From Yaniella halotolerans DSM 15476 (GTDB lineage Bacteria; Actinomycetota; Actinomycetes; Actinomycetales; Micrococcaceae): a DNA stretch of 64,000 nt. The notes under the pieces were generated by a model. That model was not told the DNA's origin and made no database searches. It saw only the letters and a list, made by a program, of their open reading frames with translations. This document shows positions 26,936 through 35,700 of this stretch, in pieces. Both the position numbers and the translations under genes were made by a program. Each line of letters begins with the position of its first letter. The stretch's first letter is position 1. The DNA lies in NCBI RefSeq assembly GCF_000420805.1, contig NZ_ATVQ01000001.1, positions 310,001 through 374,000 on the forward strand, given 5' to 3'.

Positions 26936-27727
26936 TTATTCAGCCGTTGGCTGGTCAGAGGCCTCGGGGCTCGGTGAGGCACTCGCCTCATCCTGGAAAG
27001 TTTCCTGTAGCTTCTCTGCTTGCGCCCCAAACATCTCTTCGGCCTGGTCCATCGAAACTTGTTCGGCACTCATATACGCGTGATACGTACCGTTGACCGA
27101 TGCGCCTCCCACGGCCAAGGTCTCCGTTTCTTCACCGTCAAAGATTTCCAAGTGCACTGCATCCAGGCCCGGCACTTTGGTGAAGACGGCTTCCGCATCC
27201 TCAACTTCTTCAGAGGTCAGCGTCTCGCAGGCGTTGGGGATCTTCCGGTAAATTGACATCGGTTCGTCAGTATTCACCGTTTCGAAAATCAGAGTTTGCG
27301 CGGACGCCTGGGTGGCCTCAGGACTCTGCTCAGCGTCACTATTATCTGATGGCATCTCTTTGACAAATTTCGCGGAGATCCCGGCGACAGCCGGTCCGCT
27401 ATAAGAGTTGAGTTCATCGAGGAGCTCTTTACACTCGCCGGTCGGACTGAAATCGGTAAGCGTCAAATACATGCTCACCGGTTCGTCCACGAAGCCTTCT
27501 ACGGGTGGGTCTTCCGGAGCGCCCATCAGCTCGGCATCGGTCACCAGGGCTTGCGCGTACTGCTCAAGGTCAACCGTGGGCGCTGTTGGGGCTGCCGTCG
27601 ACGTGGCACCCTCATCGGGCCCTGTGCCCTGTTCGTCGGAACCCTGGCCAGAACACCCGACCAGCCCCATGCCGCCGACTGCCACGAGTGCCGCCATCTG
27701 AAAAGCTTTGCGTTTTACTACCATCAC
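26936..27727 (-). CDS. Secreted lipoprotein, unknown function
   Basis: 263 residues with a lipoprotein signal: basic MMVVKRK, a hydrophobic core, and the lipobox LVGC near residue 25. A Ser/Glu/Thr-rich linker follows, then a folded domain with no motif I recognise, and an acidic/Pro-rich tail. TATCGT (27734-27739) ends 6 nt before a GTG (27727) that is directly followed by ATG, suggesting a leaderless start; GAGG 4 nt before the ATG would also allow initiation at 27724. It is divergent from the YihY gene. Confidence 0.72.
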   Translation of the reverse strand: MMVVKRKAFQMAALVAVGGMGLVGCSGQGSDEQGTGPDEGATSTAAPTAPTVDLEQYAQALVTDAELMGAPEDPPVEGFVDEPVSMYLTLTDFSPTGECKELLDELNSYSGPAVAGISAKFVKEMPSDNSDAEQSPEATQASAQTLIFETVNTDEPMSIYRKIPNACETLTSEEVEDAEAVFTKVPGLDAVHLEIFDGEETETLAVGGASVNGTYHAYMSAEQVSMDQAEEMFGAQAEKLQETFQDEASASPSPEASDQPTAE

Positions 27728-27733
27728 ACCTCT

Positions 27734-27770
27734 ACGATACGACCAATCTGCTCTAGCCAACAGCTAAGCT
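27734..27770. promoter_or_regulatory. Divergent leaderless -10 boxes (lipoprotein / YihY)
   Basis: TATCGT on the minus strand (27739-27734) ends 6 nt before the lipoprotein GTG. TAAGCT on the plus strand (27765-27770) ends 7 nt before the YihY ATG. The YihY gene has no ribosome binding site. Confidence 0.45.
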
Positions 27771-27777
27771 CGAATGT

Positions 27778-29028
27778 ATGTCAAACCGCGCCGCCGACTC
27801 GAATAGCCCGCAGACGCCGTCCAACGCCGAGACGACAGCGGAAACTACCGAGCAAAGACCCCCGTCGTTGGCCCGCCGTGCCGCCAGCGCGGCGATACCA
27901 AAGGTTGCACCTAAGCGGCCGGAACGGACCTACTACAAGCCGCGACCAACATTCTGGTTCGTTATTCGGCGCACGTGGGGGCGGGTTATTGAGATGCAGG
28001 TGTGGGATCTTGCAGCAACGATGACGTTCTACCTCGTGCTGTCGCTGCTGCCCGGGCTCATTGCGCTGACCTCCATCGTGACACTGATCGACTTCACCGA
28101 AGAAACCATCTGGACGATCGGAGAATTGGTCAACGACCTGATCCCCGCGCTCGAAGCATCGACGGTGGTCGCGACACTATTGAACCTGGTCGACACCCCC
28201 GGCGGCGTCACAGCACTCACCCTGGGGCTCATCGGGTCGCTCTACTCGGCGTCCAATGTCGTCGCGGCGTTTCACCGAGCCATGAACCGACTCTATGACA
28301 CACGTGAGGGACGACCATTCATCTACTTCCGGCTCGTGGTGTTTATTGAAACGCTCGTGTTGCTGATCGCTTCTCTGGCCCTGGTGCTACTGGTCGTGCT
28401 GGGCGGTGACTTTTCCGTGCGTCTGGGCCAAGCCCTCGGCCTGACCCAAGAAACCGTCGCGACCTGGAATCTTTTGAAATGGCCCCTGATCCTGTTGGTG
28501 CTGACCTTCCTCGTCTCGCAGGCGTTCTACCGAGGACCCAATATTCTGCGCCCGCGCTACCGCATCGTCACCACGGGAGCGACCTTTGCCGTCGTCATTC
28601 TGTTCTCATCCCTGGTCTTGACCGGCTGGCTGTTGGAACGCGTCAGCATTTTCGAACGGCTCTTCACGACCGTCAATGGCATTCTGTACGTCATCTTGAT
28701 GATTTGGGTCGCGTTCATCGTGATGCTTGCAGCCGCTGCCTGGGACGCAGAAATGCTACGTGCCCGTCAACTAGCCTCTGGCTACCCTGCCGGTCAAGAA
28801 CTGCAATTGGCAACCGAGCACACGTGGGTATTGCGCAAGCTCGACGCCGAATCAGCCAACCGACGCCGCATCTCAGCGATCGTCGTCGACAGCTACCACA
28901 ACGGTGAACCTATCACGACACCGAAAACAATGCAGTTGAGCGAATCAAACTCGATGTGGGCAATAAAAGAACCCGGCTACCGGCCGTCAACGGGAACCCC
29001 ATTTCACGGGGAACGTCACAGCGGGTAG
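27778..29028 (+). CDS. YihY/BrkB family inner-membrane protein
   Basis: 416 residues with a basic, Pro/Thr-rich N-terminus, six predicted membrane helices between about residues 75 and 330, and a hydrophilic tail. LAATMTFYLVLSLLPG and LYSASNVVAAFHRAMNRLYD are typical of the YihY/BrkB (formerly RNase BN) family, close to the YhjD type. Its function is not established; it is not the tRNA nuclease. The start is supported by TAAGCT 7 nt upstream. The stop codon lies inside a terminator-like hairpin. Confidence 0.85.
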   Translation: MSNRAADSNSPQTPSNAETTAETTEQRPPSLARRAASAAIPKVAPKRPERTYYKPRPTFWFVIRRTWGRVIEMQVWDLAATMTFYLVLSLLPGLIALTSIVTLIDFTEETIWTIGELVNDLIPALEASTVVATLLNLVDTPGGVTALTLGLIGSLYSASNVVAAFHRAMNRLYDTREGRPFIYFRLVVFIETLVLLIASLALVLLVVLGGDFSVRLGQALGLTQETVATWNLLKWPLILLVLTFLVSQAFYRGPNILRPRYRIVTTGATFAVVILFSSLVLTGWLLERVSIFERLFTTVNGILYVILMIWVAFIVMLAAAAWDAEMLRARQLASGYPAGQELQLATEHTWVLRKLDAESANRRRISAIVVDSYHNGEPITTPKTMQLSESNSMWAIKEPGYRPSTGTPFHGERHSG

Positions 29029-29045
29029 CCGGGTCGAGTTCTTTT
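28962..29045. terminator. Bidirectional terminator overlapping the YihY stop
   Basis: ACCCGGCTACC (28971-28981) pairs with GGTAGCCGGGT (29024-29034), with a second small hairpin between them. A-rich sequence on the left (AATAAAAGA) and TTCTTTT on the right give U-tracts in both directions, for yihY and the convergent DoxX gene. Confidence 0.65.
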
Positions 29046-29059
29046 ACCAGCAGCCTGCA

Positions 29060-29665
29060 CTAGGCGGCTTTCTTGGCCTCTTTTCGCGCAGAACGGGCAG
29101 CCTTACGAGCTGCTTTACGTTCTTCACGCGCAGTTTCGGCTGCATCCTGCAGCACTTTCTGCTGTTCGTCGCGTGCAGAATGGATCGCTTCAACTTTCTG
29201 ATCCTTGGCATCGTGAATCTTGGCCACACGACGTTTCGCGGCCTTCTTGCGACGTGAGGTGGTGTTAACCGTCGAATCGACGATCATGCTCAGACCTGCG
29301 CCCAGCATCCAAACGTCCTTGGCAACAGGGGTACCATCCGAGCTTGGACGAACGCCGTCATCCTGAGTCATGCCCGGAGTGTTCAGGTACATGTTGAGCA
29401 ATCCGGCTGAAAACGCACTCAGCACCGAACCAGCCAACCAGCCTGGAACTTTTGGAATCAACTGTGCGGCGCCAACACCAATCTCGGTAAAGGCGATAAA
29501 CCGACGGAATGCTGCGGGCGACATATCGGCCAAAACGGGTACACCGTTCGCGGCCATTTGCTGCAAGCCCTCAGCATCTTCCTCTGAGAGGCTGAGCTTT
29601 CCGATACCGGAGTTCAGCACAAAAGCACCGGTGGTCAAACGTAGCGGCAACTGAGCCAAGCTCAT
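29060..29665 (-). CDS. DoxX-family membrane protein with basic tail
   Basis: 201 residues. The first 135 carry a DoxX-like membrane domain with several hydrophobic segments (LPLRLTTGAFVLNSGIGKL, VPGWLAGSVLSAFSAGLLN, MLGAGLSMIVDS). The last 65 residues form a highly charged Lys/Arg/Ala/Glu-rich helix ending RKAARSARKEAKKAA, unusual for DoxX. The start is ATG 29665 with GAAGGAAG upstream; the longer frame to 29827 is not supported. The tail could bind nucleic acid or membrane surface; that is inference only. Confidence 0.75.
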   Translation of the reverse strand: MSLAQLPLRLTTGAFVLNSGIGKLSLSEEDAEGLQQMAANGVPVLADMSPAAFRRFIAFTEIGVGAAQLIPKVPGWLAGSVLSAFSAGLLNMYLNTPGMTQDDGVRPSSDGTPVAKDVWMLGAGLSMIVDSTVNTTSRRKKAAKRRVAKIHDAKDQKVEAIHSARDEQQKVLQDAAETAREERKAARKAARSARKEAKKAA

Positions 29666-29871
29666 AAGTCTTCCTTCCATTCGGGAGTCGTTATCCTTAA
29701 CTGTAGTACTTCTAGCCTCAATTCCAATACGTTCTACGTGCGCTGCGCCCAGACGATACAGTCCTGAACCGTTATGCGCCGTAATTCGTGGGTCCAACAA
29801 CCTTGCACTACGATAGGCATGCACCACGAATCACGTTGCAACCACCACGAGAACGCTGAAGAAAACTCACT

Positions 29872-30771
29872 ATGTCTGCTGATAATTACTCTGACCACCC
29901 CGAAGATGTTACCGAGGAATCGGTGCCGTCGGGTTACCGCAAAATTGCCACCCCCGACGGGACGAAGATCGTTCGTGAGGGTCCGGTCTCGTTCGTGCGT
30001 CGTGAACTGTCCATGTCGCCCAATAGACAACGGCTCTGGGACGACCACCTGGGGACCACTATTTTACCCGTGACCAGGTCGTTTGCAGACACGTCCGTGG
30101 CCCCAGAATCACATCTGGACATCGCACAGGTATGGGGCCAAGACGCTCCACTCATCGTCGACGTCGGCGTCGGACACGGCGAGTCCACCTTCGCCGGTGC
30201 CGTCGCACACCCTGATAAAAACTTTCTGGCCGTAGAAGTGTACCGCCCCGGTCTGGCGAAACTGCTCAACCGTGTGGACACTGAAAACGTGACCAATGTA
30301 CGAATGGTTGAAGCGAACGCACCAGAAGTGTTGGATCACATGCTGGGCGCCGGAACCGTCAGCGAGGTGTGGGTCTTCTTTTCCGACCCCTGGCCAAAGA
30401 ATCGTTATCACAAACGTCGGCTCATCCAACCCAAATTCCTGGACCGCGTTGCACGGGTGCTGACCGACGACGGCATACTTCGATTAGCTACCGACTGGTC
30501 ACACTATGCCCACCAGATGCGCACCACACTGGATGACCATCAAGCGTTCGAGAACTTATACCCTGGCCGACTAGCTGGCGACGACTCGCCGCTAACACTG
30601 GCACGGGCTCACGGCACCGATGACGGCAACCCGCAGCAATGGGAGGACGCCTTGGATTCTCTTGGCGGTTGGGCGCCACGCTTTACCACCCGACCGATCA
30701 CAAGTTTCGAGGCAAAAGCCCAGCGGGCAGGCCGTTACATCTTCGACCTTGCCTACCGGGTCCGTGCCTAA
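29872..30771 (+). CDS. trmB: tRNA (guanine-N7-)-methyltransferase
   Basis: SAM-dependent enzyme forming m7G46 in tRNA; 299 residues. The SAM loop VDVGVGHGEST, the hallmark FFSDPWPKNRYHKRRLI and the C-terminal RPITSFEAKAQRAG identify it. It carries an extra N-terminal stretch of about 60 residues before the core, as is common in actinobacteria. The ribosome binding site is weak (GAAGAAA). The stop codon overlaps that of the convergent glycerate kinase by 3 bp. Confidence 0.94.
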   Translation: MSADNYSDHPEDVTEESVPSGYRKIATPDGTKIVREGPVSFVRRELSMSPNRQRLWDDHLGTTILPVTRSFADTSVAPESHLDIAQVWGQDAPLIVDVGVGHGESTFAGAVAHPDKNFLAVEVYRPGLAKLLNRVDTENVTNVRMVEANAPEVLDHMLGAGTVSEVWVFFSDPWPKNRYHKRRLIQPKFLDRVARVLTDDGILRLATDWSHYAHQMRTTLDDHQAFENLYPGRLAGDDSPLTLARAHGTDDGNPQQWEDALDSLGGWAPRFTTRPITSFEAKAQRAGRYIFDLAYRVRA

Positions 30772-31907
30772 GGTGCCGTAGAAGCGGCGGCCAACCAGGT
30801 ACGCAAAATACTCTCGGCGGTTGCCGCCAGGTTCTCCGCGGTCTCGGCAAAAGCTGCTTCCAGACTCTGAGGTTTCGGGGTAATACCGAAAACAGCGGTA
30901 ATCCCGTGGGCGTAACTCGTGCTAGCACCTTCGCCTACCGATCCGACGACCGCGATCACCGGCTTATCGGTGCGGCGAGCAACACCGACGGGCACTTTGC
31001 CTGCCAACGACTGGCCATCCAGCTGTCCCTCACCGGTAAGAATCAGATCGGCCTGTGCAGCCAAATCGTCAAACCCAACCGCATCCAACACCGCATCGAT
31101 GCCGGGTCTCAACTGGGCACCGAAAAACGCATACATCCCCGCGGCAAAACCACCCGCGGCTCCCCCACCGGCAATAGTCGTGACGTCTACTCCGACGTCG
31201 CGGTCAATGATCTTTGCGGCGTGTGCCGCGCCAGACTCGAGACGCTGGACCATGGCCTCACCGGCGCCTTTCTGTGGTGCGAAAATCGCTGCGGCCCCAT
31301 TCTCGCCCAGCAGTGGATTGTCAATATCGGTCATGACAGTAATCTCCGCCGGACACCGCAGCATCGAAACGTCAATGGAAACAATGCGTTGCAGCGTCGC
31401 ACCCGTTGGCACAAATTCTTGACCGGCGTCGTCATAAAATATTGCACCGCAGGCAGCCGCGGCGCCACAGCCCAGGTCGTTGGTGGCTGAGCCGCCCGCC
31501 CCAATCGTCAGGTTCTGGGCGCCGAGATGATTGATCAATTCGCCCACCCCGTACGTTGTGGTGGTTTCTGGGTTCGGCTGTGTCGTCAGGGGGAGCCCCG
31601 CCGCGGCAGCCATCTCAACCACGGCCCCGTCGGTGAGCTGGCCGTAAGCGGCGGTGACCGGTCGGTGTTCTGGCCCGGTCACCTCCAGTTCGCGCCATTC
31701 ACCGTTGGCTGCCGTCACCAGTGCGTCTACGGTGCCTTCTCCCCCGTCGGCCATTGGAATAGCGGTCAGGTGAGCAGCTGGTGCAGCTCGACGAATCCCT
31801 ACGGCCAGGGCACGCGCAGCCTCGATTGAGCTCAGCGACCCTTTAAACGAATCGGGTACAAGCAGAATATTCAGTGGGTTGGTGGTGGAATCGGGGGTAT
31901 TGGTCAT
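30768..31907 (-). CDS. Glycerate kinase (GarK/GlxK family)
   Basis: 379 residues, phosphorylating glycerate to 2- or 3-phosphoglycerate in the cytosol. Family blocks are PDSFKGSLSSIEAA, MADGGEGTVDAL and GAGGSATNDLGCGAA. Its ATG overlaps the stop of the upstream GntP permease gene as ATGA, so permease and kinase form an operon. This supports glycerate, rather than gluconate, as the transported substrate. The 3' end overlaps trmB. Confidence 0.93.
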   Translation of the reverse strand: MTNTPDSTTNPLNILLVPDSFKGSLSSIEAARALAVGIRRAAPAAHLTAIPMADGGEGTVDALVTAANGEWRELEVTGPEHRPVTAAYGQLTDGAVVEMAAAAGLPLTTQPNPETTTTYGVGELINHLGAQNLTIGAGGSATNDLGCGAAAACGAIFYDDAGQEFVPTGATLQRIVSIDVSMLRCPAEITVMTDIDNPLLGENGAAAIFAPQKGAGEAMVQRLESGAAHAAKIIDRDVGVDVTTIAGGGAAGGFAAGMYAFFGAQLRPGIDAVLDAVGFDDLAAQADLILTGEGQLDGQSLAGKVPVGVARRTDKPVIAVVGSVGEGASTSYAHGITAVFGITPKPQSLEAAFAETAENLAATAESILRTWLAAASTAP

Positions 31908-33286
31908 ACGAAGAGTCCCAGCAACCAGATGAAGATAATCGAGGTGACGCCCATAACCCCGGTGGTTAGCGTATGTGTTCGGTAGCCTTCCTGGACAGAC
32001 AGGTTGCCAAAGCGGGTCACGACCCAGAAGTAGGAGTCATTGGCGTGTGAGACGGTCATCGCCCCGGCCGCAATGGCCATGACGGCGAGCGCTACCTGAA
32101 TATCGGACTCCAGGCCGAGCGTGCTCAGCAACGGTGCAACAATGCCTGCGGTGGTCACAATAGCTACCGTCGATGAGCCCTGGGCAGTCTTGAGCACTGC
32201 GGCCACAATAAATGGGAAAAAGAGACCAATGGACGCGAACCCAGGAGCCACTTCAGTGATGTAGTCGATCAGCGGGCTGGCAGCGATCACTGCCCCCAGT
32301 ACCCCACCTGCACCGGTAATAAAGAGGATCGGGCCGGTCACGCGCAACGTGTCTTCGGTAATGTCTTGCAACTCCGACATACGACGCTGACGGCCCAATA
32401 CGATCAAGGCCACGAGGAGACCCAGCACAAGTGCGATGATCGGAATTCCGAAGAACTCGAAAAGTTCTGCGGCGAGCCCTTCCCCACCCGACATGGTCAC
32501 AACCGAGCCGATAGCCATCGCAATAATCGGGACGGCGATCGGCATAAATGACAAGAACTTACTGGGAAGCCGACCGTAGGATTCGCGCAACGCTTCGTAC
32601 TCGGCTTCTACGTCCTCGTGGGTAATTTCTTGGTCTTCAACGGTGCTGACACGTTTAGCCCAGCGTGTCGCCATGAAATACGAAACGGCCAGGGCTGGAA
32701 TCGAGACGAGGAAGCCCACGCCAATCACCAAAATGAGGTTATCGCCCAGGCCCATGGTGCTGGCCGCTGCGATGGGGCCCGGGGTTGGTGGGATGAAGAC
32801 GTGTGAAATATATAGTCCCGAGGCCAGGGCGATTGTCATTGATGCTGATGCCGTGGCGGTGCGCCGGACCAGTGCCCGTCGAATGGGGTTCAGCACCACG
32901 AATCCGGAGTCACAGAACACTGCGATCGAGACAATGAAGCCCATCAGCTGCGTGGCCAAAACCGGGAACCGTTTACCGATGGTGTTGACCAGTGCGTCCG
33001 CCATCTGGAATCCGCCACCGGTTTTTTCGAGAATGAGACCAATCAGTGCACCAAGGATGATGACGATACCAATCGAGGTGAAGATCCCTGAGAAACCCTC
33101 ACCGATCACCGTGGCGATGCCCGGTGTCTCGTCATCCTGATCCGTCAGCGGAATGCCCGCGAGCAGTCCGAAAGCTAACGCGATCGCTAAGATTGCCAAA
33201 AATGGATGAACTCGCCACTTTGAGATCATCAAAATCATCACCGCGATAGCGACAAAAAACGCGATGAGTAGTCCTAGTCCACCCAT
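31904..33286 (-). CDS. GntP-family permease (probable glycerate transporter)
   Basis: 460-residue integral membrane protein of the gluconate:H+ symporter family, with about 12 membrane segments. Landmarks are the intramembrane loop ALASGLYISHVFIPPTPGPI, VFCDSGFVVL and the late segment KTAQGSSTVAIVTTAGI. Translational coupling to a glycerate kinase gene suggests glycerate uptake; gluconate or another hydroxy-acid remains possible. No local regulator gene is seen. It lies downstream of hspR, separated by 183 bp with an inverted repeat. Confidence 0.88.
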   Translation of the reverse strand: MGGLGLLIAFFVAIAVMILMISKWRVHPFLAILAIALAFGLLAGIPLTDQDDETPGIATVIGEGFSGIFTSIGIVIILGALIGLILEKTGGGFQMADALVNTIGKRFPVLATQLMGFIVSIAVFCDSGFVVLNPIRRALVRRTATASASMTIALASGLYISHVFIPPTPGPIAAASTMGLGDNLILVIGVGFLVSIPALAVSYFMATRWAKRVSTVEDQEITHEDVEAEYEALRESYGRLPSKFLSFMPIAVPIIAMAIGSVVTMSGGEGLAAELFEFFGIPIIALVLGLLVALIVLGRQRRMSELQDITEDTLRVTGPILFITGAGGVLGAVIAASPLIDYITEVAPGFASIGLFFPFIVAAVLKTAQGSSTVAIVTTAGIVAPLLSTLGLESDIQVALAVMAIAAGAMTVSHANDSYFWVVTRFGNLSVQEGYRTHTLTTGVMGVTSIIFIWLLGLFV

Positions 33287-33396
33287 GGACTGTCTCCCTT
33301 ATCCCGAGGTCACCTATGAAATACATCCTAGGGTCGATCACTGTCAGTGAACAGTTACAGCACGTCGGGTTGCGAAAAAGTGCGGTGGAGACAGCA

Positions 33397-33439
33397 CAAT
33401 GCCGGCGCCCCGGAATGTTGTCTCGGGACGCCGGCATTG
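33397..33439 (-). terminator. Inverted repeat after hspR, likely end of the dnaK operon
   Basis: CAATGCCGGCG (33397-33407) pairs with CGCCGGCATTG (33429-33439), and GC pairs extend the stem inward. It lies 30-73 bp after the hspR stop. There is no clear U-tract, so termination is inferred from stem strength and position. Confidence 0.5.
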
Positions 33440-33469
33440 CAAAGTGCGCTGCGTTTGGCAGACGCCGAG

Positions 33470-34006
33470 TTAGCCGGTCAAAGCGAACCGCGGTTGGTTG
33501 AGCGCATATCGTGGTTGCGATTGTTCCAGAGCAAACCGCATCGCTTGTTCAACCCTGTTGCGGTCGAAACGCTGCCGACGACGTTGCTCGCGGTACCGGT
33601 CGGACGTACCAAAATCTGCGGCTGGCGTGTCCTGTGATGGGCCATGAATATTCGTGGTCACACCGGTGGAACCAGCCGTGAACGTGCGCGAGAACGACAC
33701 ATGGGAGCGCATGATCGTGATCTGATCCACAAGCTCTCCTACTGTGTCCCGAAGCTGTTCTACTTCGGATTCCAATTCGACGATCCGCCGGATACCTTCT
33801 AGGGAAACACCGTCACGTGATAACGATTGAATCTGACGTAAGAGTCGGACATCTTCGGCCGAATACCGGCGTTGGCCACCGGATTGACGTTCCGGCACCA
33901 CCAGCCCCATACGGTCATATTGCCGCAGGGTCTGTGGGTGCATGTCGGCCAATTGGGCCGCCACCGAAATGACGTAGATGGGATCGTATTTGTGACGGTT
34001 GGCCAT
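33470..34006 (-). CDS. hspR: Heat-shock repressor HspR
   Basis: 178-residue MerR-type winged-helix repressor. The DNA-binding region starts YVISVAAQLADMHPQTLRQY and continues DRMGLVVPERQSGGQRRYS, typical of HspR. A coiled-coil stretch follows (about 72-95), then a Gln/Arg-rich tail somewhat longer than in Streptomyces. In actinobacteria HspR with DnaK represses HAIR-bearing promoters. HAIR sites are visible at dnaK and clpB in this window. The ATG overlaps the dnaJ stop as TAATG. Confidence 0.95.
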   Translation of the reverse strand: MANRHKYDPIYVISVAAQLADMHPQTLRQYDRMGLVVPERQSGGQRRYSAEDVRLLRQIQSLSRDGVSLEGIRRIVELESEVEQLRDTVGELVDQITIMRSHVSFSRTFTAGSTGVTTNIHGPSQDTPAADFGTSDRYREQRRRQRFDRNRVEQAMRFALEQSQPRYALNQPRFALTG

Positions 34007-34944
34007 TACAACCTAGCTTTCTGTGCCAGCTCGGCCCGCGGATCGAAGTCCTGGGTCGCCATCTGATACGCCTCGACAGCGGCTTTAGCCTCGTCGGTAA
34101 GCTCTTCAGGCACTTCTATGACCAATTCGACCAGTAGGTCACCGGTTTGCTTGGCGGTTTTCACACCTCTGCCACGCAACCGTAAGACACGACCAGACGA
34201 TGATCCGGCAGGGACACCGATCTTCACGGAGTTATCCAGTGTTGGTACTTCGATCGTAGTACCAAGAACGGCCTCGTCGAAAGAGACCGGAACCTTCAAC
34301 CGGATATTGTTTTCATCGCGCTCAAACACCGGATGGCTCTTGACCGAGACCTTGACCATCAAATCACCTCGACCACCGGTCCCCTGCTGGCCCTTGCCTT
34401 TAGCCCGAACCGTCTGCCCATCTTTGACGCCGGCGGGGATACGCACCTCGTTGACGGCACCATAACTGGTGGCCGCTTGTGTGGTCGTGCCCCGAATAGA
34501 TTCGGCGAAGCTAATGGTCACAGCGCCCTTGATATTGGCGCCCTTGGTCGGACGTTGCTGGAAGCCACCGGGGCCGCCGCCAAAACCACCGAAGATATCG
34601 CCAAAGCCAGCCTGACGTCCGCCGCCTGCCTGGCCAAATAGCCCGGAGAAGATATCTTCGAAGCCACCCTGCTGGGCACCGGGTCCGGCACCCGTGAAGC
34701 GTGCACCCGAACCCATGGCTCGCAGCTGGTCATACTCTTGGCGTTGGTCCGGATCCGAGAGCACGGTATTGGCTTCAGTGATCTCTTTGAATCGCTGTTC
34801 CGCGGCCTCATCACCTGGATTCGCATCCGGGTGATATTGGCGAGCGAGTTTACGGTAGGCCTTCTTAATATCAGCGGCGCTGGCGTCCTTGGCAACACCT
34901 AAAGTGGCGTAGAAGTCTTTATCTAGCCAGTCTTGAGAGGCCAT
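34006..34944 (-). CDS. dnaJ: J-domain co-chaperone DnaJ (zinc-finger-less type)
   Basis: 312 residues: a J-domain (residues 1-75) with the HPD triad at 38-40, a Gly/Phe-rich linker (80-130), then the two beta-barrel substrate domains. The Cys-rich CxxCxGxG zinc-finger repeats are absent; the protein has no cysteines in that region. It is therefore a type II (CbpA-like) J-protein, although it occupies the dnaJ slot of the operon. AAAGGAGG lies 4 nt before the ATG, only 15 bp after grpE. It stimulates the DnaK ATPase. Confidence 0.94.
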   Translation of the reverse strand: MASQDWLDKDFYATLGVAKDASAADIKKAYRKLARQYHPDANPGDEAAEQRFKEITEANTVLSDPDQRQEYDQLRAMGSGARFTGAGPGAQQGGFEDIFSGLFGQAGGGRQAGFGDIFGGFGGGPGGFQQRPTKGANIKGAVTISFAESIRGTTTQAATSYGAVNEVRIPAGVKDGQTVRAKGKGQQGTGGRGDLMVKVSVKSHPVFERDENNIRLKVPVSFDEAVLGTTIEVPTLDNSVKIGVPAGSSSGRVLRLRGRGVKTAKQTGDLLVELVIEVPEELTDEAKAAVEAYQMATQDFDPRAELAQKARL

Positions 34945-34959
34945 GAGGCCTCCTTTCTA

Positions 34960-35619
34960 TTACTCATCACCGGCGGAAACCATCACTTGGGCGGCACGGA
35001 GCACTCGATCGTTATACAGGTAACCGTTGCGTAAGACCTGCACGATGTGCTCTTCGGCAACTTCTGAAGATGGCTGACGTAGCATCGCTTCGTGATGGGC
35101 TGGATCAAATGGTTCTCCAACCAGGGTGTCGGCGTCATGCTTCACTAGGCCGATACCTTCAAGCGTGGTCACCATTTTACGTGCGATCGCGGCGAAGGGG
35201 CCCTCGAGGTCGCCCGCAGCATCAGCCGCGTCGACGTCGTCCAAAACCGGCAGCATAGCTTCGAGCATCGAGAAGTTCGCATTGTCTTTGGCAACATCTC
35301 GGTCACGCTCAACGCGACGACGGTAGTTCACAAACTCTGCTTGCAAACGCTGCAGGTCCTCCCGCAGGGCAGCGGCCTCATCGTCCTGGGCAGGCTCTTC
35401 TTCAGCTGCCTCGGCCTCTTCGGAATCGGAGCCGGCAGCATTGAGGATGTCTTCGACCTGCGACAGCGGGTCGGCCTGTTCGGTTGCAGCTTCACCCCCT
35501 GCGTCTGCATCATCTGGTGCAGGCTGGTCGCGGAGTTGACCGGTTTCGGGATCGATGCGGCGCTTATCGGTAAAGCGAATCGGTTCTTGCTCTTCTTCGT
35601 TATTGTGCTGATCAGACAT
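34960..35619 (-). CDS. grpE: Nucleotide exchange factor GrpE
   Basis: 219 residues. A disordered acidic N-terminus of about 85 residues leads to the long dimerising coiled coil (LREDLQRLQAEFVNYRRRVERD) and the C-terminal beta domain ending VLRAAQVMVSAG. This releases ADP from DnaK. AGGAG lies 6 nt before the ATG. A stable hairpin between dnaK and grpE probably lowers its expression relative to dnaK. Confidence 0.95.
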   Translation of the reverse strand: MSDQHNNEEEQEPIRFTDKRRIDPETGQLRDQPAPDDADAGGEAATEQADPLSQVEDILNAAGSDSEEAEAAEEEPAQDDEAAALREDLQRLQAEFVNYRRRVERDRDVAKDNANFSMLEAMLPVLDDVDAADAAGDLEGPFAAIARKMVTTLEGIGLVKHDADTLVGEPFDPAHHEAMLRQPSSEVAEEHIVQVLRNGYLYNDRVLRAAQVMVSAGDE

Positions 35620-35632
35620 GGAAAACTCCTAT

Positions 35633-35671
35633 AAGAAAACAAACGAGGCCGGCCGGAAACCGGCCGGCCTC
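35633..35671 (-). terminator. Hairpin terminator/attenuator between dnaK and grpE
   Basis: A perfect 12-bp GC-rich stem (35645-35656 with 35660-35671, loop of 3) is followed on the minus strand by GTTTGTTTTC. It lies 30 bp after the dnaK stop and just before the grpE ribosome binding site, so partial termination is expected. Confidence 0.8.
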
Positions 35672-35700
35672 GGTGGTGAATTACTTAGTGAACGAGAGGA

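Noticed and set aside
30639-31490. 283-codon plus-strand frame overlapping trmB and the glycerate kinase gene
   Set aside because: It runs over the end of trmB in another frame and antisense to glycerate kinase. Its composition is that of a shadow and no start signal is present.
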